Shown: piece after piece, positions 7,916 to 18,050 of the stretch
Position numbering within the stretch: the stretch's first letter is position 1
Layout of the letters: the number at the start of each line of letters is the position of its first letter
NCBI RefSeq assembly: GCF_900113955.1
Contig: NZ_FORH01000006.1
Location: forward strand, 62,001-126,000
Origin: Celeribacter neptunius
Lineage (GTDB): Bacteria; Pseudomonadota; Alphaproteobacteria; Rhodobacterales; Rhodobacteraceae
Direction: 5' to 3'
DNA length: 64,000 nucleotides
Program-made: the position numbers and the translations under genes
The notes under the pieces: model-generated
Told to the model about the DNA's origin: nothing
The model's database searches: none
What the model saw: only the letters and a program-made list of their open reading frames with translations

Positions 7916-10900
7916 ATGAATATCGTGAAAAAACTGCCGATCTCGGTCAAGCTGCCCCTGATTGTGATCGCCCTCGTTCTTGCGTCAGTCTCGACGGTCT
8001 CGGTCCTCGAAAGCACGATCGGTGCGCGTGAGTTGAAACAGGCCGCCAATCGGCAGCTGGAGGGGCTTGCTCGTGATCGCAGTCAGAGATTCTCCGAGTT
8101 CATGCAGCGCACCCAGAACGATATCATGGCGGCTGCGGGGCGGGGCGCCACGGCGCAGGCGCTCAGCGATCTCAGCATGAGCTGGACCATGATGGCGCAA
8201 TATGGCGACACCGGCCCTGGTGAGATGCTGAACCGGGCCTTCATCGACGACAACCCCAACCCAGTGGGGAAACGTCGTCTGCTCGACGCGCCGGTCGAGG
8301 CGATCGATGACTACAACTATTCGGGGTTGCATGCGCTTTATCATCCGGAATTCCGGGCGCTGGCCGATCTGTTCGGCTATTACGATATCTATCTCATCGA
8401 CCAGAAAGGCAATGTGGTCTTCTCGGTGGAGAAAAAGGCGGATTTCGCCAGCAATCTCCTCACTGGCCCCTATGGCAACTCCGGCCTTGCAAAAGCGGCC
8501 TTTGTCGCCGAAACGCTGCCTGAGGGCGAAGTGGCCTTTTCGGATTTTGCCGCTTACGGCCCCAGCGAGGGCGCTCCCGCAGCTTTCATGGCAACGCCGA
8601 TTTTCGATGCACAGGACCAGCGGGTCGGCGTTCTGGCCTACCAACTTCCGAACGACCGGATCAATGCCATTGTCAGCGATGTGAGCGGTCTGGGCGAGAC
8701 CGGCGATGCCTTTCTTGTCGGGCCGGATCAGATCCTGCGCACCGATATGCGGTTCGCGGATACGCCGACCGCGCTCGAACGCCGCGTCGAAGGCCCGGCG
8801 GTGATCGCGGCGCTGAGCGGAAAATCGGGGATCTTGCAGTCCGCAGGGGCGGATGGAGACATGGGGTTCACCGCCTATGCGCCGGTGAATGTCTTCGGTC
8901 GCACCTGGGCGTTCGTGGTTGAGAAGGATGAAGCCGAAGTTACCGCCCTCATTTCCGATCTGATCTATGTCCAGATCATCGCGGCACTCGCCGTGATCGT
9001 CGTGACATCGATCATTGCCGTTCTGGTGGCGCGAGGCTTTTCGAAGCCGCTGACCCGGGTGCGGGATGCCATGCATGTGGTGCGCGGCGGCGATTATCAT
9101 GTCGAGATCAAGGATATCGGGCGCGGCGATGAGATCGGCGGCATTGCCCGCGTGCTTGGCGAGTTCCGCGATGACCTCTCGGAGGCACAGCAGACCGACC
9201 GTGAAAGCCAGTTCCGTGGCGCCGCGTTCCAGGCCTCCGGCTCGGCCATGCTGATGGTCGAGGAGGATATGACGGTGCTGCATGGCAATGCGGCGATCAC
9301 CGATCTGTTCACGCAATATGAGGCCGAATTCAAAGCCGCGATCGAGAATTTCTCTGCCGATGAGATCGCCGGTCGTCCTTTGGTGGAGCTCTTCCCGCAG
9401 GCGTATCGCGCCGAGATCCATGAGGTTCTGAAGGAACCGGGCCGGCTGCCGCATGAGCTGCGCTTCGGTCTGGGCGAGATCCGCCTGGTGATCCGGATTT
9501 CCGCGGTTGAGGATGCCGGGGGCGCACCGATCGGCTTTGTTGCGGAATGGCAGGACGCGACGGGCGGCTACATGAACGCGGCGATTCTGGCCTCGATCGA
9601 TACCAACCAGGTGCGCGCCGATTTCTCGCCGGACGGCAAGTTGCTCGACGGCAATGCGCCGATGCTGAAAGCCTATGCCATCACCCGCGAGCATTTTGCG
9701 CTGATGCCGAAGCTGCAGGACGCGGCACCGGAGCTGGCCGATGTCTATACACGGGTGCATCAGGGCGAAACCGTCTTTGGCACTTTCCCCGGCCCGGTGA
9801 ACCCCGAGACCGGCGAGCAGGTGATGATCGATGGCGCCTTCTCGGGCGTGAAGGACGAGAACGGCCAGATCCTGCGGATCATCATGATCGGCAAGGATGT
9901 CACCCGCGAGAAACGTGCCTGGGCGGATGCCGAGGCCAAGCGAGAGGCCATGCAGGCCGCGCAACAGGAGGTGGTCGACGCGCTGCGCACCGGTCTGGGC
10001 GAATTGGCGGAGGGCGATCTGACGACCCGGATCGAAAGTGTCTTCTCGAGCGAATACGAACAGCTGCGCGCCGATTTCAACCTGGCCTGCGAACGTCTTC
10101 AGGATGCGCTGGGCAAAGTGGTCGAGAATGCCAATCTGATCAAGGGCGAGGCGAGCGAGATTTCTTCCGCCGCGGATGATCTTTCGGTGCGCACCGAAAA
10201 GCAGGCGGCGACATTGGAAGAGACCGCCACGGCGCTCGATCAGCTGACCAGCTCGGTGAAATCCGCCGCCGAAGGCTCCACCCATGCCAACAGGCTCGTC
10301 GACACCGCGCGCGAGAATGCCGAGGCCTCTGGTCAGGTCGTGCATGAGGCGGTGACGGCGATGAGTGAGATCGAGCAATCTTCGCTGCAAATCTCGAAAA
10401 TCACCGGCGTGATCGACGACATCGCCTTCCAGACCAACCTTCTGGCCTTGAACGCCGGCGTCGAGGCGGCCCGGGCCGGCGACGCGGGGCGCGGGTTCGC
10501 GGTCGTAGCCTCCGAAGTGCGCGCCCTGGCGCAGCGCTCCTCGGATGCGGCGCGCGAGATCAATCAGCTGATCTCCTCCTCGGGCGCACAGGTGAAACGT
10601 GGCGTGGATCTGGTCGGTCATGCCGGCGAAGCGCTCAAGGGCATCGTCGAGAGCGTCAAGGAGATCAGCCGCAACGTTTCCGAGATTGCCGCCTCGTCGC
10701 AGGAACAATCCGTCGGTCTCGCCGAGATCAACACGGCGATGAATCAGCTCGATCAGGTGACGCAGCAGAATGCGGCGATGTTCGAGCAAACCACGGCCGC
10801 GAGCCATGCACTGACCCGCGAGGCCGAGAGCCTGACCCAGGCGACGGCACGGTTCCGGACAGGTCAGGCCAGCACGCCCCCGGTGTCCGCTCGGGGCTCT

Positions 10901-11068
10901 GTTCCGGTCGCAGCCGCAGCTTTCGAAGCGACCGCCCTCCAACCGACGGCCTCCGAGCCCGTCGCCGTGCCAAAGCCCAGACCGACCCAGGCCAAGGTGG
11001 CGGTCGGCCAGATGAGCGCGCCGGTGTCCAGTGGCGACAGTTTTGACGATGGTTGGGACGAATTCTAG
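7916..11068 (+). CDS. Methyl-accepting chemotaxis protein with tandem PAS domains
   Basis: About 1050 residues from the ATG at 7916 (an in-frame ATG at 7862 would add 18). TM1 lies near 9-30, then a ~320-residue periplasmic sensor of Cache-like character, TM2 near 352-372, HAMP, two PAS-like segments (~440-690), a second HAMP-like linker and the MCP signalling helix hairpin. The hairpin tip [15 protein letters not shown]...[13 protein letters not shown] is near 834-875. The C-terminus ends GWDEF after a proline/alanine-rich linker, resembling the CheR/CheB tether pentapeptide. It should signal to a CheA/CheW array not encoded here. The ligand is unknown. Confidence 0.92.
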   Translation: MNIVKKLPISVKLPLIVIALVLASVSTVSVLESTIGARELKQAANRQLEGLARDRSQRFSEFMQRTQNDIMAAAGRGATAQALSDLSMSWTMMAQYGDTGPGEMLNRAFIDDNPNPVGKRRLLDAPVEAIDDYNYSGLHALYHPEFRALADLFGYYDIYLIDQKGNVVFSVEKKADFASNLLTGPYGNSGLAKAAFVAETLPEGEVAFSDFAAYGPSEGAPAAFMATPIFDAQDQRVGVLAYQLPNDRINAIVSDVSGLGETGDAFLVGPDQILRTDMRFADTPTALERRVEGPAVIAALSGKSGILQSAGADGDMGFTAYAPVNVFGRTWAFVVEKDEAEVTALISDLIYVQIIAALAVIVVTSIIAVLVARGFSKPLTRVRDAMHVVRGGDYHVEIKDIGRGDEIGGIARVLGEFRDDLSEAQQTDRESQFRGAAFQASGSAMLMVEEDMTVLHGNAAITDLFTQYEAEFKAAIENFSADEIAGRPLVELFPQAYRAEIHEVLKEPGRLPHELRFGLGEIRLVIRISAVEDAGGAPIGFVAEWQDATGGYMNAAILASIDTNQVRADFSPDGKLLDGNAPMLKAYAITREHFALMPKLQDAAPELADVYTRVHQGETVFGTFPGPVNPETGEQVMIDGAFSGVKDENGQILRIIMIGKDVTREKRAWADAEAKREAMQAAQQEVVDALRTGLGELAEGDLTTRIESVFSSEYEQLRADFNLACERLQDALGKVVENANLIKGEASEISSAADDLSVRTEKQAATLEETATALDQLTSSVKSAAEGSTHANRLVDTARENAEASGQVVHEAVTAMSEIEQSSLQISKITGVIDDIAFQTNLLALNAGVEAARAGDAGRGFAVVASEVRALAQRSSDAAREINQLISSSGAQVKRGVDLVGHAGEALKGIVESVKEISRNVSEIAASSQEQSVGLAEINTAMNQLDQVTQQNAAMFEQTTAASHALTREAESLTQATARFRTGQASTPPVSARGSVPVAAAAFEATALQPTASEPVAVPKPRPTQAKVAVGQMSAPVSSGDSFDDGWDEF

Positions 11069-11096
11069 GCCGCCTCGCAGAATGCTGCATAAGAAG

Positions 11097-11128
11097 AAGC
11101 CCGGACGATCGGATCGCCCGGGCTTTTT
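11097..11128. terminator. Bidirectional rho-independent terminator
   Basis: Stem AAGCCCGGACGATC/GATCGCCCGGGCTT (one mismatch) followed by TTTTT on the plus strand. On the minus strand only a short mixed run follows (CTTCTT). It sits between the convergent ends of the chemoreceptor and the DMGDH-like gene and can serve the chemoreceptor strongly and the other gene weakly. Confidence 0.85.
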
Positions 11129-11148
11129 CATTTTCTGCCTGTTTCGGC

Positions 11149-13710
11149 TCAGCTGCGCGGCTTGAGGTTCTCCGGGTCATAGAGCGGTGCATAACCGACC
11201 CCCGCGACCTCGACCTCGTAAGGCTCGTCGAAATAGGTCACTTTCAGCTTGCGACCGATCTCGCAATAATCCCAGGGCAGATAGGCAAGCGCGATGTTCT
11301 TGCCGATCGAGGGACCAAAGGCCACGGAGGTGGTGTAGGAGCGGCGACCAAGTTCGTCGATCAGCACCTCATCGGTTTCCGGGTCCATCACCGGCAGGGT
11401 GGTGTTCGGGTAACGCGCCACGCCGTTGCTGTCGATATTGTCATGCATCACCAGGGTACAGAGCATCGCCGGCTGATGTTCGCGGGCACGATATTCTTCG
11501 TGCTTGGCCTTGCCGCGGAAATCGGCGGCTTTCACCTTCGGACGCGACAGGTCGGCCTCGTAGAGGTTGTACTGCGTGTTCAGGTCGGCGTTTTGCAGGC
11601 GCAGGCTCTTCTCCAGACGCCGCGAGTTGGCGTAGGTTTCGACACCCACGGCCATCACGCCGATCTCACGCAGCGCGTCCCAGACGGCGAGACCGTCTTC
11701 ATAGCGCATGTGAAGTTCCCACCCTTGTTCGCCGACATAGGAGATGCGGAAGGCAGAGACTTTCTTGCCGGCAATCTCGATCGTCTTGATCGCCGCGAAG
11801 GGGAAGTTCTCCACCTCCAGCATATCCGGATCTGCGACGATCTTTTTGAGGTTTTCGCGGGCGTTCGGCCCCCAGATGCCGATGGTGGTGAACTCTTCGG
11901 TCACATCGGTGATGGTGACGTCGAGACCACGATCCTGGGCCATGCGCTTCATATACATGAGATCGCGCGGACCGGCATCGGCGCCGTTCACCAGACGGCA
12001 GCGGTCTTCCATGCGGAACACGGTGAAGTCGGCCCGCACCATGCCTTCATCATCGAGCATATGGGTGTAGATCCCCTTGCCGATCATGTTGTCGCCACCG
12101 ATTTTCGCGGCACAGAGATATTCCATCAGCGCGACATGATCGGGGCCCGAGATGTCGGTCATGTGGAAATGCGACAGGTTGATGATGCCGCAATCCGCGC
12201 TCATCTCGAGCTGTTCGGCATTGGAGACGCGCCAGAAGTGACGGTTGTCCCACTCGGCTTCGCGCACCGGAACCTGATCGGCGTATTTTTCGAGAAGATG
12301 CTCGTTGGCGGCATAGCCATGCGCGCGTTCCCAGCCGCCCAGTTCCATGAAATAGCCGCCAAGTTCGACTTCGCGCTCGTAAAAGGGCGAACGCCGGATG
12401 CCACGGGCGTTGGCGAAGGGCTCGCGCGGGTGGATCGGCGGGTTGTAGATTTTCTTTGCGGTTTCCCAGCAGCGATCGGCGATGAACTCTTCGGTCAGCG
12501 CGAAATCGTTGAACCGGGCGTAGTCGATCGAGTTGTGGTCGATGTCGGTGCGGCCCTTGGTCATCCAGTCGGCGATGAGCTTGCCCATGCCGGGGCCGTC
12601 CTTCACCCAGATCGCCACGGCGTACCAGAGGCCCCGTAGCTTGCGGCTTTCGCCCATCGACGGCCCGCCGTCGGTGGTGGTCTGCAAGAGACCGTTGAAG
12701 GAATGACCTTCGTTGAAGCCGAGTTCCGCGAGGATCGGGGTCAGTTCCATGGCTCTTTCAAGCGGCTCGATCACGTCTTCCAACACGAGGTCGCGCATTG
12801 ACGGCCCGAGACGCGCCTGACCTTTCTCGAGAATGTCGCGCGGATGCACCATGCGCGGCTCTTCCTCGTAATAGTAACCCCATTCGATCTGACCGCCCTC
12901 GGTGGTCGCAGGATCGCCGGTGTCGCGCAGATAGGCGGAGTTGCCCTGGTCGCGCAGCAGCGGACGGCCAATCTCGAGACCGGTGCCGGCGAATTCATCA
13001 TAGGGCCCGAAGAAGGTCAGCGGGTGATCGACCGGCATGACCGGCAGGTCTTCGCCCGCCATCTCGGCGATCAGACGCCCCCAGATGCCGGCACAGACCA
13101 CGACGTGATCGGCCATGATCGTACCGCGGGTGGTTTTCACGCCGGTGACGCGGCCGTCTTCGGTGATCAACTCGAGCGCCGGGGTGTTGGCAAAGGCCTT
13201 GAGCTTGCCGCATTTCTCGGCATCGTCCACCAGCTTGCCTGCGACGGTCTGCGACCGCGGCACCACGAGGCCCGCATCCGGGTCCCACATCGCGCCCTGA
13301 ATCTGATCCTCTTCCAGAAGCGGGAATTTCTCTTTCGCTTCGGCCGCCGAGATCATCCGCACGTTGGAGCCGAAGGCGCGGCCCGAGTCGCAGCGGCGCT
13401 TGAGTTCTTCCAGCCGCAGGTCATCGCCCACGCGGGCCACTTCGAGGCCGCCGATGCGGGCGTAATTCCCCATCTTTTCGTAGAAATCCATCGAATACAT
13501 GGTGGTCCATGTCGACAGAAGATCGTGGCTGGTGGCGTAGCAGAAATCCGACGCATGCGCGGTCGAACCGATGTCGGTCGGGATGCCGGATTTGTCGATG
13601 CCGACAATATCGTCCCAGCCGTTCTCGATGAGGTGATGGGCGACAGAAGCGCCGACGATGCCACCGAGACCGACGATGACGACCTTGGCCTTGCTGGGGA
13701 ATTTGGACAT
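11149..13710 (-). CDS. Dimethylglycine dehydrogenase-like FAD/folate protein
   Basis: 853 residues. An N-terminal DAO-type FAD domain has the dinucleotide motif VVIVGLGGIVGASVAHHL at residues 10-27 and runs to about 420. It is followed by the FAO/GCV_T aminomethyltransferase-like folate domain and its C-terminal barrel. This is the architecture of mitochondrial-type DMGDH, which oxidatively demethylates dimethylglycine to sarcosine and passes the C1 unit to tetrahydrofolate. It lies in a block with betaine monooxygenase, sarcosine oxidase and a GbdR-like regulator, which supports that step. Other members of the family act on sarcosine or related methylamines, so the exact substrate is inferred from context. 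Confidence 0.85.
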   Translation of the reverse strand: MSKFPSKAKVVIVGLGGIVGASVAHHLIENGWDDIVGIDKSGIPTDIGSTAHASDFCYATSHDLLSTWTTMYSMDFYEKMGNYARIGGLEVARVGDDLRLEELKRRCDSGRAFGSNVRMISAAEAKEKFPLLEEDQIQGAMWDPDAGLVVPRSQTVAGKLVDDAEKCGKLKAFANTPALELITEDGRVTGVKTTRGTIMADHVVVCAGIWGRLIAEMAGEDLPVMPVDHPLTFFGPYDEFAGTGLEIGRPLLRDQGNSAYLRDTGDPATTEGGQIEWGYYYEEEPRMVHPRDILEKGQARLGPSMRDLVLEDVIEPLERAMELTPILAELGFNEGHSFNGLLQTTTDGGPSMGESRKLRGLWYAVAIWVKDGPGMGKLIADWMTKGRTDIDHNSIDYARFNDFALTEEFIADRCWETAKKIYNPPIHPREPFANARGIRRSPFYEREVELGGYFMELGGWERAHGYAANEHLLEKYADQVPVREAEWDNRHFWRVSNAEQLEMSADCGIINLSHFHMTDISGPDHVALMEYLCAAKIGGDNMIGKGIYTHMLDDEGMVRADFTVFRMEDRCRLVNGADAGPRDLMYMKRMAQDRGLDVTITDVTEEFTTIGIWGPNARENLKKIVADPDMLEVENFPFAAIKTIEIAGKKVSAFRISYVGEQGWELHMRYEDGLAVWDALREIGVMAVGVETYANSRRLEKSLRLQNADLNTQYNLYEADLSRPKVKAADFRGKAKHEEYRAREHQPAMLCTLVMHDNIDSNGVARYPNTTLPVMDPETDEVLIDELGRRSYTTSVAFGPSIGKNIALAYLPWDYCEIGRKLKVTYFDEPYEVEVAGVGYAPLYDPENLKPRS

Positions 13711-13822
13711 TGTTTCGGTCCTTTGCAGAAATTCTGATCCAAAGCGGATAGAGAAGGGATGTTGGGAGGATGAGGGAAAAGCGGCGCCCCGCCAAGGCGG
13801 GACTTGCAGGTTCAGGACAGGA

Positions 13823-14680
13823 TTACGGGGTGAACACGACGGTCCGGTGATCGTTGAGCATCACCCGGCCCTCGAGATGGAATTTCACCGCCCGGGCCAG
13901 CACCCGCGATTCGATGTCGCGCCCGGTGGCAACGAAATCCTCGGCGGTCATGGAATGGCTGACGCGTTCGGTTTCCTGTTCGATGATCGGGCCTTCGTCG
14001 AGATCCGGCGTCACGTAATGCGCCGTCGCTCCGATCAGTTTCACCCCGCGCTCATGCGCCTGATGATAGGGTTTCGCACCCTTGAACGAGGGCAGGAAGG
14101 AATGGTGGATGTTGATGATCATGCCATAGAGCTTGTTCGACAGCTCGTTGGAGAGCACCTGCATGTACCGCGCCAGAACCACCAGCTCGGCGCCGGTGTC
14201 CTGGACCAGCTGGGCGAGCTTCTCTTCCTGTTCGGCCTTGTTTTCCTTGTTCACCGGCCAGCAGTGGAAGGGAATGCCCTCCTGCTCGGCGATGGTGCGC
14301 GCGTCTTCGTGGTTCGAGACGATGGCGGCGACCTCGGCGTCGAGCCAGCCGACCTTGATCTGATAGAGCAGGTGCAACATCGCATGGTCGAATTTCGACA
14401 CCATGATGATGATCTTCGGCTTGCGCGTCTCATCCTCGACCTTGAGTTTCAGATCGAAACGGTCCACCGCCGGTTTCAGCGCCAGTTCCACCGCATCCTT
14501 GCTGGTCTCTTCCGGGAAGAGACATCCCATGCGCAGGAAGAATTTGTTGGTCTTGCGATCCCAGAACTGGTTGCTCTCGGCGATATTCGCGCCACGTTCG
14601 GACATGGCGGAAGACACGGAGGCGACGATGCCGTTCTTGTCGGTGCAGGCGATGCGCAGGATGTAAGATTTTGAACTCAT
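13823..14680 (-). CDS. purU: Formyltetrahydrofolate deformylase
   Basis: 285 residues. An N-terminal ACT domain (ILRIACTDKNGIVASVSSAM) precedes a formyltransferase-fold domain with the catalytic triad visible as N190 and H192 in INIHHSFLPSF and D228 in TPDLDEGPI. It hydrolyses 10-formyl-THF to formate and THF, recycling folate loaded with C1 units during demethylation of betaine-derived compounds. The start at 14680 (MSSKSYILR) is chosen because the ACT strand begins immediately; upstream residues in the frame are not family-like. It reads in the same direction as the DMGDH gene, about 110 bp upstream, and is divergent from the regulator. Confidence 0.95.
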   Translation of the reverse strand: MSSKSYILRIACTDKNGIVASVSSAMSERGANIAESNQFWDRKTNKFFLRMGCLFPEETSKDAVELALKPAVDRFDLKLKVEDETRKPKIIIMVSKFDHAMLHLLYQIKVGWLDAEVAAIVSNHEDARTIAEQEGIPFHCWPVNKENKAEQEEKLAQLVQDTGAELVVLARYMQVLSNELSNKLYGMIINIHHSFLPSFKGAKPYHQAHERGVKLIGATAHYVTPDLDEGPIIEQETERVSHSMTAEDFVATGRDIESRVLARAVKFHLEGRVMLNDHRTVVFTP

Positions 14681-14905
14681 TGGCGATACCGTTTCTCCCT
14701 GAAGATCCCGGTCGTCGCAGGGGCAGAGGCATTGGCCAAATGAGGTCCTGAGAGCGGATGGGGCCGGGCCGCAGCGTCCGCTGTTCGGCACAGATATCCC
14801 GCCTGACCAGAAGCTCTTCAGCCGGTGCGCAATACGTCACGAGAACCGGAAATCCAAATTATCCTTCAAAACAGGGTGCCGTTCTTTTGCGCCGGAAAAT
14901 AGAAG

Positions 14906-14918
14906 GATTGCGTCATTC
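14906..14918. promoter_or_regulatory. Candidate operator half-site (13-mer shared with soxB promoter)
   Basis: GATTGCGTCATTC lies 52 bp before the regulator start and ~225 bp before purU. The identical 13-mer occurs 39 bp upstream of soxB at 22646-22658. A shared 13-mer in two promoters of one pathway suggests a binding site for the pathway regulator; no binding evidence is available. Confidence 0.45.
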
Positions 14919-14969
14919 ACAGATTATCGCTACGACATTCCATCATTCCTTGGCTTTCCGGACCGTTCC

Positions 14970-16031
14970 ATGGCGAATACACAGGCCCCTTCAGCTCGTC
15001 TCTCTTCTCCGCGTTCTGCGAAACCGCGCCCCGCTGGCCCGCGCCTCTCGGTCGGGTTTATCCTCGCGCGGCGCTTCACGCTTTGCGCTTTCGCCAATTT
15101 CGTCGATGTGCTGCGCCTCGCCGCCGACGACGGCGATCGCAGCCGGCCGATCCTCTGCGACTGGACGGTGCTTTCGGATACGATGGACCCGGTGCTGTCG
15201 AGCTGCGGCATTTCGGTACAGCCCAAGGAGCGTCTCAATGACCCGCGCCGCTTCGACTATATCGTCGTGGTCGGCGGCCTCCTGGACGATGACGCCCCGA
15301 GCCTCAGCCCGGCTTATACCCGTTATCTGAAACAGGCAGCCGAGGCCGGCGTGCCGCTGGTCGGGGTCTGTTCGGGGGCGTTCTCCTTGCACGAAGCGGG
15401 GCTTCTGGATGGCTATCGCTGCTGCGTGAGCTGGTTCCATCATTCTGATTTTCTGGAACAATTCGACGGGCTCAATCCGGTGTCCGACCAGATTTTCGTG
15501 GTCGACCGGGATCGTCTGACCTGCTCGGGCGGCGCGAGCTCCGCGCATCTCGCCGCCTATCTGGTGGACAAGCATGTCGGGCGGGCGCAGGCCAGCAAGA
15601 GCCTGCATATCATGATCATTGACGACGCGCTGTCGCCCGACAAACCGCAGCCCGGCCTGCCGTTGAACATGAAGACCCAGGACCCGATCGTGCAACGGGC
15701 GCTTTTGCTGATGCAACAGAATATCGACACGCCCATTTCCGTCCAGCAGATCGCCGAGCGCATGGGCAACAGCAAACGCCAGATCGAGCGACATTTCCGC
15801 ATGTCGCTCAACACCTCACCGCAGGCGGCCTTTCTCGAGATGCGGTTGGATCTTGCCAAGCACATGGTGGAGAAAAGCCAGAAATCCGTTGCTCAGATCG
15901 CGGTGGACTGCGGCTTTTGCGATTCGTCGCATCTCAGCCGGATGTTCCGCCGGAAATACGGCGGCACGCCTCAGGCCCTGCGTCAGGCGCAGCAGGTGCC
16001 GCAGATCGAAAGCTCGGAGATCGAAGAATAG
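14970..16031 (+). CDS. GlxA/AraC-family regulator, GbdR-like
   Basis: 353 residues. A DJ-1/PfpI-like domain (about 25-215, with VVVGGLLDD and GVCSGAFSLHEAGLLDG) is fused to a C-terminal AraC double HTH (QIAERMGNSKRQIERHFR and SVAQIAVDCGFCDSSHLSRMF). This is the architecture of GbdR, which in Pseudomonas activates betaine and dimethylglycine catabolic genes in response to those compounds. Its position between the purU/DMGDH genes and the sdaA-sox-gbc genes makes it the probable activator of the whole block. It is divergent from purU and convergent with sdaA. The ligand is inferred from context. Confidence 0.88.
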   Translation: MANTQAPSARLSSPRSAKPRPAGPRLSVGFILARRFTLCAFANFVDVLRLAADDGDRSRPILCDWTVLSDTMDPVLSSCGISVQPKERLNDPRRFDYIVVVGGLLDDDAPSLSPAYTRYLKQAAEAGVPLVGVCSGAFSLHEAGLLDGYRCCVSWFHHSDFLEQFDGLNPVSDQIFVVDRDRLTCSGGASSAHLAAYLVDKHVGRAQASKSLHIMIIDDALSPDKPQPGLPLNMKTQDPIVQRALLLMQQNIDTPISVQQIAERMGNSKRQIERHFRMSLNTSPQAAFLEMRLDLAKHMVEKSQKSVAQIAVDCGFCDSSHLSRMFRRKYGGTPQALRQAQQVPQIESSEIEE

Positions 16032-16063
16032 GCCTCTGCACTCCGGCCGTCAGCCCCCAGCAG

Positions 16064-17470
<1,407 letters not shown>

Positions 17471-17482
17471 GGCGGCCTTCGC

Positions 17483-18037
17483 TTATGCGGCTTCGGCGGC
17501 GAGTTCCTTGCACCCCACCTCGAGCGTTTGCGCGATGAAGGGGGCGAAGCTGTTCCAGACATCCATGCGGAAGGCGTTTTCGCCATCGTGCCAAAGCACG
17601 ACCGTGGCGACATCGAACAGGGTCCGGCGGGCTTCACCCGGGGCGACCCCGGAGAGATCGCGGGCACAGCCGATGGTCAGAAGCTCGGCGGCGCGCGTGC
17701 CCTCGATGCGGAAGGTCACTTCACGACCGGAAATATCGGTCAGCGCATGCGGCAGCTCGGGCATCAGTGCGGCGAGGGCTTCGGTCACGGTCGCGACCTG
17801 ATCCAGCGGCAACAGGAGCGTCCATTCGTCGGGGCCGAGGCACACCGCCTCGATCCCGTCCGCACGGGCGCATTGACCGATTTTCTGCGGCAGGCTCAGG
17901 CCAAGAGCGGCGCCGAGTTTGTCGAGCCCGTCACGGGCGCGCAGCGACAACCGGCCCTGCATGGGCAGGCTTACCACCTTCGCGGCCGAGGTCTCGGCAA
18001 TGGTGGAGGGCGTCAGGGAAGAAATTGCGATCGACAT
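17483..18037 (-). CDS. soxG: Sarcosine oxidase gamma subunit
   Basis: 184 residues, the normal size of SoxG, a structural subunit of the heterotetrameric enzyme with an aminomethyltransferase-like fold. Recognisable are RLSLRARDGLDKLGAALGL, ECLGPDEW-type LGPDEWTLLLP and HALTDISGREVTFRIEGTRA. It follows soxA by 13 bases and precedes sdaA. The protein has no catalytic centre of its own but completes the alpha-beta-gamma-delta complex. Confidence 0.93.
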   Translation of the reverse strand: MSIAISSLTPSTIAETSAAKVVSLPMQGRLSLRARDGLDKLGAALGLSLPQKIGQCARADGIEAVCLGPDEWTLLLPLDQVATVTEALAALMPELPHALTDISGREVTFRIEGTRAAELLTIGCARDLSGVAPGEARRTLFDVATVVLWHDGENAFRMDVWNSFAPFIAQTLEVGCKELAAEAA

Positions 18038-18050
18038 GGCGGACCTCCTT

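Noticed and set aside
7985-11131. Long open frame of ~1048 codons on the minus strand
   Set aside because: It lies wholly opposite the chemoreceptor gene, whose domains are unmistakable. The antisense product is rich in R, H, G and D as expected from a high-GC shadow and shows no family features.
11053-12639. Plus-strand open frame of ~528 codons
   Set aside because: Shadow of the DMGDH-like gene; composition (His, Arg, Gly, Asp rich) and lack of any domain pattern argue against coding.
13787-13801. CCCGCC-AA-GGCGGG as a purU terminator
   Set aside because: The two-base loop is too tight and no U-run follows in the direction of purU transcription.
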